This document shows positions 18,373-27,298 of a DNA stretch of 64,000 nucleotides, piece by piece. The stretch's first letter is position 1. Every line of letters begins with the position of its first letter. A program made the translations under genes and the position numbers. The stretch comes from Enterococcaceae bacterium OF42-14pH9A. Its GTDB lineage: Bacteria; Bacillota; Bacilli; Lactobacillales; Enterococcaceae. The DNA lies in contig JAQEYU010000002.1 of the NCBI GenBank assembly GCA_027692465.1, forward strand, positions 62,001 through 126,000. Reading direction: 5' to 3'. Under the pieces are notes generated by a model. It saw nothing but the letters and a program-made list of their open reading frames with translations, was not told the DNA's origin and searched no databases.

Positions 18373-19005
18373 TTATACTCCTTCCACAAAATGTTCCGGA
18401 TACCGATCCCAATAGCCTTTGTATGTCCAATCCCGCCCATCAAAGTTTTTTTGGTACAGCCGGAAAGTCACCCGTTTGTTTTTGGGCTGCCACTGTTCGT
18501 TATAAGAATAACGGTAGGTCAGGCCAGCCTTTTCCATCACGCGACCACTGGCAGGATTGTTTACATCGTGGGTTGCTGTGACATACTGCCAATTGCCGGC
18601 TGCCATCGCTGCCACCACCCCTCTGACCGCCTCCGTGATCAATCCGCGCCGCTGCCACTGGGGCAACAGCCCGTAGCCTAAATCGTGATTCTCACTTTCC
18701 GACACCGTGACATAGCCGATTGGTTCAGTCGGCGCTTCCTGCAGACAGACTGCGTAGTAAGCACCCAGCCCCGATTCGTAGACAGGTGCCATCCGCTCCT
18801 CATAAAATTGCCGGGCAGCAGTCTGATCCTTAATTGGAAACCACGGCAAAAAACGGTTCACTTCCTTATCTCCAAAAATCCGGCAAATCGCTGCCAGCTC
18901 TTTCTCATCTGAGTCGAATGAGCGCAAAGTCAGCCGTTCTGTTTGGAGCATTTGCACCAGTGCTGTTCTTTCCTGCGAAAACCGGGTCTGTTCTTTTTCA
19001 GTCAT
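18373..19005 (-). CDS. GNAT family N-acetyltransferase (RimJ/RimL-like)
   Basis: 210 aa. Typical RimJ/RimL-type acetyl-CoA-dependent transferase: start QTERLTLRSFDSDE, a GYGLLPQWQRRGLITEAV block forming the acetyl-CoA pyrophosphate loop, and N-P-A-S-G-R-V-M-E-K-A-G near the end. Such enzymes acetylate ribosomal protein N-termini or small amines; the substrate here is unknown. ATG at 19005 with AAAGGAG eight nt upstream, overlapping the upstream GNAT gene by 8 bases. Terminator follows at 18236. Confidence 0.88.
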   Translation of the reverse strand: MTEKEQTRFSQERTALVQMLQTERLTLRSFDSDEKELAAICRIFGDKEVNRFLPWFPIKDQTAARQFYEERMAPVYESGLGAYYAVCLQEAPTEPIGYVTVSESENHDLGYGLLPQWQRRGLITEAVRGVVAAMAAGNWQYVTATHDVNNPASGRVMEKAGLTYRYSYNEQWQPKNKRVTFRLYQKNFDGRDWTYKGYWDRYPEHFVEGV

Positions 19006-19447
19006 TCTTACGCTCCTTTTTCAGCTCCATGTGCAGCAGCGGATACGGGCGTCCGGCTTCATCTTCTTCCGTGCGCGCCTTCACAGCGAACCCGTTTTTT
19101 TCATAAAAATAGCGGGCGGCAGTGTTGGCTTCGTTGACAGAAACTTGCCGAATGCTGTCTTCTTCTTTGAGCCGCTGGATGATCTGACTCCCCAAGCCGC
19201 GGTTACGAACTTCCGGATCCAAAAACAACATTTCCAAGCGTCCGTCAGCTGTCCCGGAAAAACCGATCAGCTCTTCTCTGTCATACCACAGCTTCAGTGA
19301 CACTTGTGAAAAGTATCGGGGCAGTTCCGGGCGGATCTCCGCCAGCACTTCATTTGGAATAAAATCATGGGTGGCAGCCACTGAACGTTGCCATAATTCT
19401 GCCAGCACCGGATAATCTTCTTGGACCGCGTCTTTTTCGATCAGCAT
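18998..19447 (-). CDS. GNAT family N-acetyltransferase (YjaB-like)
   Basis: 149 aa. Small GNAT domain with EMLFLDPEVRNRGLGSQIIQRL as acetyl-CoA loop and NTAARYFYEKNGFAV as the C-terminal motif. It resembles YjaB-type uncharacterised acetyltransferases (AELWQRSVAATHDFI opening). ATG preceded by AGGAGGAGA. Coupled by overlap to the second GNAT gene. A TATAAT at 19544-19549 could be its -10 box, although a good -35 was not found. Confidence 0.87.
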   Translation of the reverse strand: MLIEKDAVQEDYPVLAELWQRSVAATHDFIPNEVLAEIRPELPRYFSQVSLKLWYDREELIGFSGTADGRLEMLFLDPEVRNRGLGSQIIQRLKEEDSIRQVSVNEANTAARYFYEKNGFAVKARTEEDEAGRPYPLLHMELKKERKND

Positions 19448-19610
19448 CTGTATCTCCTCCTATTTTTCAGTCGGTACCGTTCCGTGCAGGGCTGTTACCA
19501 AACGCACCTGCACATTCCGGCACTGAACTGAGTGATTACCTTGATTATACGACTTTTTTGGGAACTTATGCTCAGACAGCCTTCTGTGTATCTTCATGAT
19601 CGATAATTTA

Positions 19611-19770
19611 GGGCGGGTCTGAAAACACTGAGGGAATCCAGATTTTTGCGGACTTTTTTACCGAAAGCAAGGGGTAAAGCGCAGCTTATGTGAGTCATAA
19701 ATGAGCATTTCGGCATAGATTACGGTGAAAAGGACCAAAATAGTTGCCACTGGCGTTTTCAGATGCACCC
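19611..19770 (-). mobile_element. MITE-like palindromic repeat, family 1, copy in reverse orientation
   Basis: 160 bp, GGGCGGGTCTGAAAAC at the left and GTTTTCAGATGCACCC at the right. Its interior matches the copy at 62838-62994 (GAATCCAGATTTTTGCGGAC, AAGGGGTAAAGCGCAGCTTATG, GGTGAAAAGGACCAAAA). Preceded by TTTA; the right flank reads AA instead of TA. Confidence 0.85.
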
Positions 19771-19863
19771 AATCAAATATGCACAAAAAAGCAGCCGTCA
19801 CAGCTGCCTCATCCCTATCAACAGAGCAGGTAGCAAACGCCTCTTTTTAATTCAATGCCTCGG

Positions 19864-20161
19864 CTAGACTACTCCGGGGTACTCCGCGAAGTACAAGATC
19901 CCCATATACCGCTGCACCTCAAAGCGGCACAGCCAGGCCCCGGTCGCCTTCTCAACGGGCGGATCTGAAACTTCGTAAAGGGACTTGTTAGAACCGGTCT
20001 TTTTAATCAGGGTCAATTGACTGGTGGCTCCGCTGACAGGATGTCCGGAAAAGATAAGGTGGGTCCGGATGGCAAGCGTCGGCGAAAGATGCCCAAGGAT
20101 AAAAACTGCGATCACAGTGACCACGACAACCGTTATTTTGAAATTTAGGCTTTTTTTTCAT
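19864..20161 (-). pseudogene. Small exported/membrane protein, frameshifted in a poly-A tract
   Basis: The ATG at 20159-20161 has GGAG seven nt upstream and is followed by eight A residues (20151-20158). As written, the frame misses the downstream hydrophobic ORF. With seven A it would read MKKSLNFKITVVVVTVIAVF and continue without interruption to the stop at 19864, about 98 aa: a lysine-rich start, one membrane helix or signal, and a short soluble tail (LCRFEVQRYMGILYF). The 86-aa ORF from 20124 alone lacks a ribosome-binding site. Function unknown. The lesion could be real, a phase switch or a homopolymer error. Confidence 0.65.
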
Positions 20162-20236
20162 CGTTTAACTCCTTAGTGGTGTGGCTGTTATATACCGTAA
20201 GGCGATTTCTTCAATGTCAACTCGTTTTTGCTTCAA

Positions 20237-20725
20237 TCAGTAAGATACACCTTTCCCTCTTTCATAGTGAAAAGTGCGTGTACGAATTGGTTTAGCTTCC
20301 AGAATAGAATATAACGGGTCAGATCGGTTTTCTTCAAATACTTCTATCGTAGCCTTATCGTCAGCCTGCCAAGTAATCACAATATCATCACTGGGAAAAT
20401 AGGATACATTTTGATATTCTGCCTGAACCGTTAATTGATTTTGGGGACTTATTACTCGCAGTCTTATGCCATACCACCACCCAGGCTGACCAACTTGGAC
20501 AACTTTAAGCGAGGTGTCTTGCGCCGGCGACGTGCTTTCCGAAATAAGGGTTTCTTTCATGTATCCTTGGTAATAAGTATGGCTGCCCCACAGACCAATC
20601 AGAATTGCACAGAGAAGAAAGAATTTTTTCAGGCTCTCCTTGGTCTTCTGCGTTTTACTCAGCCAATAAAGAATCATGAGAAAAACCAGGATCGCAGCAT
20701 AGACTGTCAGATAAATCACGAACAC
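20237..20725 (-). CDS. Hypothetical two-helix membrane protein
   Basis: 162 aa from GTG at 20725, chosen because GAGGAGG lies seven nt upstream; the TTG two codons earlier is only one nt from that site. Two hydrophobic helices (about 1-24 and 35-55) and an extracytoplasmic beta-rich tail with VVQVGQPGWWYGIRLRV and TFHYERGKGVSY. I do not recognise the family. It follows the ABC exporter genes by about 65 bp on the same strand, so a link with exporter function is possible. Confidence 0.7.
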   Translation of the reverse strand: MFVIYLTVYAAILVFLMILYWLSKTQKTKESLKKFFLLCAILIGLWGSHTYYQGYMKETLISESTSPAQDTSLKVVQVGQPGWWYGIRLRVISPQNQLTVQAEYQNVSYFPSDDIVITWQADDKATIEVFEENRSDPLYSILEAKPIRTRTFHYERGKGVSY

Positions 20726-20790
20726 AGGCAAACCTCCTCAAAATTCTTTTGCTGGTTACAGCGTACAAGATGCTTCAATCAGACACACTG

Positions 20791-22587
20791 CTAGCCGGCT
20801 GCAACCGGCTGCTTATACCAATCCGCCTGAGTCGCAAACATTTTGGCGTAAGCGCCGTCTGTGCATTCTGCCAGTTGGTGATGGCTGCCGTATTCAATCA
20901 CACGACCGTTTTCCAGCACCAAGATCTGGTCCGTGAAGCGGGTGGAGGAAAGCCGGTGGGAAATATAGATTGCCGTCTTCTCACGAACCAGTTCCCCAAA
21001 ACCACTATAAAGTTCGTATTCTGCCAAAGGATCCATCGCAGCCGTCGGTTCATCCAATATCATAATCGAAGCATCTTTATAGATCATTCTGGCTAAAGCA
21101 ATCTTCTGCATTTCTCCTCCGGAAAATTCAATACCGGCTTCCGAAAATTCTTTGGAAATGAAACTCCTTGTGCCGGCAGTCAATTCCTCGAACCGTTGCT
21201 TCAGCCCGACTTTACTTAAAACTTCGGTGAGTTTGTCGTTGTCGACAGCTTGAACACCTACCAGAGCCTCAGCTACCGAAAATGCCAACAGTTTGAAGTC
21301 CTGAAAAATCGCGCCGAACAGGGCCGCCCGTTCTGCTTCCGTGTAACTTTGAAGGTCTCGCTGGTTCACCAGGATTTTTCCGGAAGTCGGTGCATACAGG
21401 CCGCACAAAAGTTTGACAAAGGTTGATTTACCGGCGCCGTTCTCGCCAACAATGGACAAGCTCTCCCCGCCACGGATCGTAACCGAAATATCCTCCAGGG
21501 TCGGCTCCTCATTTCCCGGATAAGTAAAGGATACATTTTGGAACTCGATTGTGAGGGGGTGGCGACTGTCAATTTTCAGAGTCGAGCCTTCCTGATCTGC
21601 CGCTTTTGTATATGTTTGCATAAACCAGCGATATTCTTCGATAAAGGAAGCGTCCAGAATCAATTCCGAGACTTCAGAAACCAGCCCCAAAAGATTCGCC
21701 GAATACTGCTGCACGGCACCGATGATCATGACAAAATTGCCGACAGTCAGCTCTCTGGCGATTACCTTGACACCCAAAGACAAGTACACGAAGACTTCCT
21801 GGATCAAGACGACAAAATCAGCAGCCGCATTGTTTTTGACCAGCTGTTGATTGTGTTTTTGGGAGACTCTCATATACTCCTTTGATACAACACCGATCTG
21901 ATCTTCTACGATACTTTCCGCTTGACTGGCACGTAATTCCTTGCCGTAAATAGGATTGTACATCAGTTCAAACAGGTAGCCGATGTGCCGATTAATTGGT
22001 GCATATTTTTCTCGCCAAAAGCCCCAGACCTTTCGATTCCGGCCGTCTACCACCAGACGGAACAAAACAGTGACCACCATCAGTAACACGATAAGCACAC
22101 TTTGGCGGGAAACCAGCACCGTCAGTGACACGATCACAAAGAAACGATTGACGATTAGGCTGAAATGGTCCATCACCCGTATAAACGGACCCTGATCGGC
22201 GGATAATTGGATCAGATCTTTGATTCGCGCCGCTTCAAAATCTTGATACGGCAGATGGCTGATTGCTTGGGCCAGGTCGCTTTTGACCTTCATCATCGTG
22301 AGCAGCTCTTCTCGTTCGACACGATCGACAAGCAGCTTTTGAAGGCACTTCAAGGCGAGCCAGCTGACAGCCAGTCCGGTCACATTCTTCAAGACAGCAG
22401 AAAAAGCAAATTCTGCCTGTAAATTATCCATCACGCGTTGAATGAACAACAGATAGAGGACCGGCTCGAAACTTTTAGCTATGATTTGGATTGCCTTCAA
22501 ACAGGCAAAAAGCGGGTTCATTCTGACGACTTTTCCGATCAGAAAAATTACATTACGAAAGAAAGCGGCGTTGGTTTTCATACACAT
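20791..22587 (-). CDS. ABC exporter half-transporter (membrane plus ATPase domains)
   Basis: Up to 598 aa. Membrane domain (about 15-320) then nucleotide-binding domain with Walker A GENGAGKSTFVKLL, Q-loop FQDFKLLAF, signature FSGGEMQKIALAR, Walker B IMILDEPTAAMDP and H-loop YISHRL; all catalytic parts are intact. Two starts compete: ATG at 22587 is only 4 nt after AGGAG, while ATG at 22581 is about 9-10 nt away and more likely. The start overlaps the end of the upstream half-transporter, so the two should form a heterodimer. The cargo, perhaps a peptide or lipid, is unknown. Confidence 0.88.
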   Translation of the reverse strand: MCMKTNAAFFRNVIFLIGKVVRMNPLFACLKAIQIIAKSFEPVLYLLFIQRVMDNLQAEFAFSAVLKNVTGLAVSWLALKCLQKLLVDRVEREELLTMMKVKSDLAQAISHLPYQDFEAARIKDLIQLSADQGPFIRVMDHFSLIVNRFFVIVSLTVLVSRQSVLIVLLMVVTVLFRLVVDGRNRKVWGFWREKYAPINRHIGYLFELMYNPIYGKELRASQAESIVEDQIGVVSKEYMRVSQKHNQQLVKNNAAADFVVLIQEVFVYLSLGVKVIARELTVGNFVMIIGAVQQYSANLLGLVSEVSELILDASFIEEYRWFMQTYTKAADQEGSTLKIDSRHPLTIEFQNVSFTYPGNEEPTLEDISVTIRGGESLSIVGENGAGKSTFVKLLCGLYAPTSGKILVNQRDLQSYTEAERAALFGAIFQDFKLLAFSVAEALVGVQAVDNDKLTEVLSKVGLKQRFEELTAGTRSFISKEFSEAGIEFSGGEMQKIALARMIYKDASIMILDEPTAAMDPLAEYELYSGFGELVREKTAIYISHRLSSTRFTDQILVLENGRVIEYGSHHQLAECTDGAYAKMFATQADWYKQPVAAG

Positions 22588-24350
22588 TCTTCTCCTATAT
22601 AGTACTCTGTCTGTTTGCTGAAAAGATCGGCATAGATCCCGCCGTGACGCACTAATTCCTCATGTGATCCGCTCTCTTCACAGCGTCTGTCGTTCAATAC
22701 GATGACCTTGTCGCAGAATTTCACCGAGGACAGGCGATGAGTGATGTACAGTACCGTCTGATCCGGGGTAGCCTGACTGATGGTTTTGAAAAAGCGGTCT
22801 TCTGCCAGCGGATCCAGCGCCGAAGTCGGCTCATCCAGGATGAGAAATGGTGCTTTGCGCTAAAAGGCACGGGCGGCGGCGATTTTTTGCGACTCGCCTC
22901 CGGAAAATTCGAACCCTTCATCAGTCAATATCCGGGTCACTTGCGAATCGATTCCTTGAGGAAGATGGCTGATTTTTTGTGAGATCCCGCTGAGGGCCAT
23001 GGCCCGTTCCACTTCATTTTTATCAAACGGCCGGGTCAGACAGATATTTTCCCGGACCGGCAATGCAAACAGTTGAAAATCCTGCAGCAGCACGCTCATT
23101 TTTTGCCGCCAATCGCTTTGGTTCCATTGTTTCAGACTGACCCCGTTCACCAGAATTTCGCCAAATGTCGGCTGATAAAAACCACACAATAGTTTGATAA
23201 TCGTTGATTTACCAGCGCCGTTCAGACCTACCAGGGCGACTTTTTCATTTGGCTCAATAACAAAGCTGATATTTTCCAGCACGGATTGTTCACTGTGGGG
23301 ATACTTGAAGTAGACATTTTTGAACTCGATTCGGACATTCTCCCAATCAGCCGGCATTCTCTCAGTAAAAACGGCAGGAGCCTGCCCGTCTGAAAGTTTT
23401 TCTTCAAAGCGCACCATATCCTCGAGAGCATCTGCAATCACCAACAGCTCTGTATATTTCTCCAATAGCAGCCCAAAAGCATTTGAAAATTGACTTCCGG
23501 AAGTGATAATCAAGGAAAACTGGGACAAACTGATCGCTTTTTGACTGAACAGAAAGATTGGGTAAACAAAGTTGAGGACCAGGGTTCCCCCTTCGAATAG
23601 ACATTCCACAAGTCGATTTCCGCTATTTTTCCTGTTAGTTTTTTTCAGGTCTGTTTTCGTTTCAGTAATGAAGGCTTTGTATTTTGATTGCAGCAGCTCA
23701 GTCAAGTGATTGACTTTGATCTCTTTGGCCCATTTATAATCGGTGGCTACTTTGAACAGATAGTCTTGTCGGCGCATCGCATAGCCGTTATAAGCTTTGA
23801 TTTTCTGCTTGTTGCGCTCCAGTTTATGCAAGTTGTCCTTGCGCAACACCACGATTCCCACCAGCAGCAGTACCAACAGCGGGCTGATTTTACTCAAAGA
23901 ATAGCCGAACATAGTCACTGCAAATAGGCTGGTAAACAGCGGACTCAGAACTTCAGCAACAATATTTCCGGCGCCGATCTGAGCGCGGAGCCGCGCCTGC
24001 TCATCCCGCACCTCGCTGTCCTCGAGCTTTGAAAAACCGGCATGAAGCAGTTGTTTACCGAATTGGATTCCCGTCAGCATTCCGGCTTGATTGACTGAGA
24101 GATTGTAGCGGTAAGTGATCAGGATCTGCAGCAGTTTTACGATCGTCAGGATCACAAAATACCGGATCAAGCTGGCGTAAAATGCCGTCGTTCCGCTCCC
24201 CTCCTGCAACAAATTGATGATTTCACTGATCATCAAGGTCACCAGATACGGTGCCATAGCCGTCAGCAGGCTGTGAATCCCACACAGGATGACAATGGTT
24301 TTGTCGATCTCCCGACAATAATTGATGACCCGTCGAATTTTTCTGATCAT
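22578..24350 (-). pseudogene. ABC exporter half-transporter interrupted by an in-frame amber codon
   Basis: The frame from ATG 24350 encodes a membrane domain and an ATPase domain with Walker A GLNGAGKSTIIKLL and signature FSGGESQKIAAARAF, then meets TAG at 22860-22862. Translation in the same frame after TAG gives RKAPFLILDEPTSALDPLAE (Walker B), the H-loop YITHRLS and a normal C-terminus ending in TGA at 22578-22580, overlapping the next start. Without read-through the product of 496 aa lacks Walker B and cannot hydrolyse ATP. A single base change from a sense codon such as TAT or TAC explains it. Confidence 0.85.
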
Positions 24351-24488
24351 TTCTCCCCATTCCTCTCAAAAACATTTTTTCATTCTCCAGAGCGCTTCCA
24401 ACCACTCTTAATCTTTTTGCTTTTGGACAATAAGCAATTGTTCATCCTGCCTCTTGATTCGGCTGCATCTGAAAAACACTTCACAATC

Positions 24489-24517
24489 ATCATAGCAAAT
24501 ACAGATAACGCTTACAA
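24489..24517 (-). promoter_or_regulatory. Promoter of the ABC exporter genes with overlapping cre site
   Basis: Minus strand TTGTAA (24512-24517), 17-bp spacer, TATGAT (24489-24494). The -35 region overlaps TGTAAGCGTTATCT (24503-24516), which fits the cre consensus TGWAANCGNTNWCA at every position but the last. CcpA could therefore repress the exporter. Confidence 0.65.
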
Positions 24518-24972
24518 TAATAATCAGATGATAGAAATAACAGCAAGCAACAACTTTGGCTTTCATTTTACACACTACAGCTGATAAAAACTGGTTTCTT
24601 CGGATTCGGTAAAATAACTAGTTTCAAATGAAAAATATAACAAACTGTTGCTTAAATAGGATTGGAGTGGCAGGATAATAGTAAAAGCGTTTTCTAATTT
24701 GCGAGGATATCGCAGCCTGGTTTGACTTTTTTTGCGGCATTTACAAAATCGCTGCCGGCCACTGTGAAATTTGTAAATCCCCTTGCAATTATCACTGTAA
24801 ATATTGTGACCGGACGCTACATAGGCGATAATGAAACCAGCAAAGAACCTATTCAAAACAGCGGCCCACCGCCCGGGGTCAGCTGCTGCTGCTTTTCCAA
24901 AAAGCAGCAGCCACCGTTGTTAACAGCTTTTAAACTGCCGTTTCTGATCAATGGCTGCAAGGAGGAAAATCC
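24518..24972. other. Intergenic stretch without recognised gene
   Basis: About 450 bp between the exporter promoter and the M24 gene. Only shadow ORFs without ribosome-binding sites are present. TTGACT at 24722 is a possible -35 for the M24 gene but no good -10 is paired with it. AAGGAGG at its right end is the ribosome-binding site of the M24 gene. Confidence 0.5.
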
Positions 24973-26379
24973 ATGAAGACCCCAAAATTGAAACAAGTCG
25001 CCCCGCCGCCGAATTTTGCAGGCGTGGTGCCGGTCCCACTGACCGATGAGACGATGAAACAGCGACAGCACAAGGTCCTGCAGAAAATGCGGGAGACAGG
25101 CTTTGACGCATTGATTTTTTATGCCGACAAGGAACATGGCAGCAATTTTGAATATTTGACCGGCTTTTTTCCCCGCTTTGAAGAAGCCCTGCTGGTTTTG
25201 CACAAAGACGGGAGCACCCACTATATTATGGGCAATGAAAATCTCAAGCTGGTAGCTCATGCTCGATTGACAGGGACACTGCATCATTGTCCACTGTTTT
25301 CCCTGCCGAATCAGCCGATGGACGGCGGTTCAGTGGATCTGACGGCGATTCTTCGGGATTGCGGGATCACACCGCAGCTGGACAAGTTGGGGTTGGTGGG
25401 CTGGAAAATGTTCACGGTGCCATTGACCGCTGACGGCAGTCTGCCTACCCAAATGTTCGATTTGCCCTACTTTATCGTGACAGCGGTGCAGCAGGCAGCG
25501 CCACAGGTAACAGTGCAAAATGCCGCCCACCTGCTGATTGGCGACGGGGGTGCCCGCCGCTTAAACAATGCCAACGAGGCCGCTCATTACGAATACGGCG
25601 CTCAGCTGGCTGCAAAAGGCATGTTTGCCGCATTGAACCAGTTGGCACCGGGCGTTAGTGAACGTCAGCTGGGCGGGCTTTTAAATCAGGAAGGGCAGCT
25701 GAACAATGTGGTGACAATCGCCGCCACCGGACAGCGCTTTGAAAAGGCCAACTTCTATCCCACGGACAAAGCGATTTGTTTGGGGGATCCGGTATCCCTG
25801 ACAGTCGGCTACAAGGGCGGACTGTCCAGCCGAACCGGATTTGCGGTGGAAAATGCTCAGCAGCTGCCTAAAGCACAGACGGACTATTTGGAAAAGGTGG
25901 TTTATCCTTATTTCAAGGCGGTAACTACCTGGCTGGAAGCCGCTAAGATCGGTGTCACCGGCGGGCAGCTGTACCAAGAGATCGAGTCGGTCTATCCGAA
26001 AGCGGTCTACGGTTGGCACTTGAATCCGGGACACCTGACGGCTGACGAGGAGTGGCTGGCTTCACCGGTATATGAGGGCTCCACCGAGCTGCTGCAAAGC
26101 GGGATGCTGCTGCAGCTGGACTTGATCCCCTCGATGGCCGGCTATCAAGGAACCAGCACGGAAGAATGTCTCCTGGCGGCTGACGAAAAGCTGCAGGCTC
26201 AGCTGCAGGCCGACTATCCCCAGTTGTGGCAGCGAATCAGTCAACGGCGGGCTTACCTGATCAACGAGTTGGAAATTGCTCTGCATCCGGACCTTTTGCC
26301 TATGTCCAATCTGGTAGCCTATCTGCCGCCGTTTCTGCTGGCTTGCGATCAGGCAGTCGCTTGGACAACAGCAGAATAA
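24973..26379 (+). CDS. M24 (creatinase/aminopeptidase P) fold protein with missing metal ligands
   Basis: 468 aa, ATG after AAGGAGGAAAATCC. N-terminal creatinase-type domain (about 25-185, FDALIFYADKEHGSNFEYLTGF) and C-terminal pita-bread domain (about 195-400). In active M24 enzymes two Asp residues of the DFG...DTTRTF stretch bind metal; here that region reads GDPVSLTVGYKGGLSSRTGF, without them. The His of GWHLNPGH and the Glu pair in TSTEECLL remain. It may be a ligand-binding relative or an enzyme with altered metal use rather than a proline peptidase. Monocistronic, with a terminator directly after. Confidence 0.75.
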   Translation: MKTPKLKQVAPPPNFAGVVPVPLTDETMKQRQHKVLQKMRETGFDALIFYADKEHGSNFEYLTGFFPRFEEALLVLHKDGSTHYIMGNENLKLVAHARLTGTLHHCPLFSLPNQPMDGGSVDLTAILRDCGITPQLDKLGLVGWKMFTVPLTADGSLPTQMFDLPYFIVTAVQQAAPQVTVQNAAHLLIGDGGARRLNNANEAAHYEYGAQLAAKGMFAALNQLAPGVSERQLGGLLNQEGQLNNVVTIAATGQRFEKANFYPTDKAICLGDPVSLTVGYKGGLSSRTGFAVENAQQLPKAQTDYLEKVVYPYFKAVTTWLEAAKIGVTGGQLYQEIESVYPKAVYGWHLNPGHLTADEEWLASPVYEGSTELLQSGMLLQLDLIPSMAGYQGTSTEECLLAADEKLQAQLQADYPQLWQRISQRRAYLINELEIALHPDLLPMSNLVAYLPPFLLACDQAVAWTTAE

Positions 26380-26381
26380 CC

Positions 26382-26424
26382 AAAAAAACCGGTCGGCTCC
26401 AAATTACGGGTCCGACCGGTTTTA
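26382..26424 (+). terminator. Intrinsic terminator of the M24 gene
   Basis: AAAAACCGGTCGG...CCGACCGGTTTT: 10-bp GC-rich stem with T residues on the plus strand and A residues on the other side, so it may work both ways. Two bases after the stop codon. Confidence 0.88.
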
Positions 26425-26436
26425 CTTTCACATACC

Positions 26437-26480
26437 AAAAAGTCCGTCACCGACTTCTTCTGTCGGCAACGGACTTTTTT
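26437..26480 (-). terminator. Intrinsic terminator of the mazG-ebsC-MFS operon
   Basis: AAAAAGTCCGT...ACGGACTTTTTT with an inner CCGAC/GTCGG extension, giving a long stem with A and T runs at both ends (bidirectional). It sits just after the stop of the MazG-like gene at 26484. Confidence 0.85.
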
Positions 26481-26483
26481 CGA

Positions 26484-26801
26484 TCACGATTTTTTATTGG
26501 CAGGTGCCGGGTATTTCACGGCATTTTTCACCAGCTTTTCGGCGATAATGGCATCGATGTCCAGATCCAGATTGTCCGCCATCATATAGGAATAGATCAG
26601 CACGTCAGCCAGCTCTTCTTTGACTCGCTCCAAATCGGCGACGCCTTCTTCTGCAGTCTTCCACTGGAATAATTCCAACAGCTCGGCTGCTTCCAGACTG
26701 ATGGACAGTGCCAGATCTTTTTCGTTGTGGAAAGGCCGCCAGTTGCGCTCGTCGCGAAAGGCATTGATCTTGGCCATGCTGGTACGAGTGTCTTCGGTCA
26801 T
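26484..26801 (-). CDS. MazG-like nucleotide pyrophosphohydrolase
   Basis: 105 aa, single MazG/RS21-C6-type all-alpha domain. The Mg-binding helices carry EAAELLELFQW and ERVKEELADVLIYSYMMAD, i.e. the ExxE...ExxD pattern of house-cleaning NTP pyrophosphatases that clear non-canonical nucleotides. The start overlaps the EbsC gene by 4 bases (ATGA), so they are co-translated. Small single-domain form, not the two-domain MazG of E. coli. Confidence 0.88.
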   Translation of the reverse strand: MTEDTRTSMAKINAFRDERNWRPFHNEKDLALSISLEAAELLELFQWKTAEEGVADLERVKEELADVLIYSYMMADNLDLDIDAIIAEKLVKNAVKYPAPANKKS

Positions 26802-27298
26802 GCCTCTGCCTCCTCGTGGGTCAAAATATCTGCCACTAACGGTTTTACCAGCACGATCAGCTCGTCCACCGCTACTCGAACACTGATGCCAATCTCGCCG
26901 GCGGAAACCAGGATTTCCTGATGCTTTTTGACTGAGGTGTCGAAGATCTGGACATAGTCGGGATGCTGCATCCGGATTCCGATCGGCGTGTTGGCGCCAT
27001 GCTCATAGCCGGTCGCTTCCAGCACATAGTCCATCGGCGGAAAACCAATCTTGCGGTTACCGGTGGCTTTGGCGGTTTTTTTGTAGTCCAGCCGGGCATC
27101 CAGCGGCACTAATGCAATCACCGGACCGGTCTTGTTGCCTTTGAGCACAAGGGTTTTGAAGATCGTGTCCGTGTCGATAGCCAGCTCTTCAGCTTGCAGA
27201 CGAGCCACATCTTCTTCCATCGTCCAGGGAAATTCCACCCGTTCATAAGCGGCTCCGTTGGCTTCCAAAAATTCTTCAACAGCAGTTTTTTCAGACAT
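26798..27298 (-). CDS. ebsC: YbaK/EbsC family aminoacyl-tRNA deacylase
   Basis: 166 aa YbaK-fold protein; the family hydrolyses mischarged Cys-tRNA(Pro). Signature stretches are TIFKTLVLKGNKTGPVIALVP, the catalytic-lysine segment LDYKKTAKATG and GYEHGANTPIGI. The Enterococcus name EbsC applies to this family. It overlaps the MFS gene by 8 bases upstream and the MazG-like gene by 4 bases downstream, forming a tightly coupled operon of exporter and two quality-control enzymes. Confidence 0.88.
   Translation of the reverse strand: MSEKTAVEEFLEANGAAYERVEFPWTMEEDVARLQAEELAIDTDTIFKTLVLKGNKTGPVIALVPLDARLDYKKTAKATGNRKIGFPPMDYVLEATGYEHGANTPIGIRMQHPDYVQIFDTSVKKHQEILVSAGEIGISVRVAVDELIVLVKPLVADILTHEEAEA

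Noticed and set aside
24575..24856. 93-aa ORF in the gap before the M24 gene
   Set aside because: No ribosome-binding site, mixed composition, no recognisable family.
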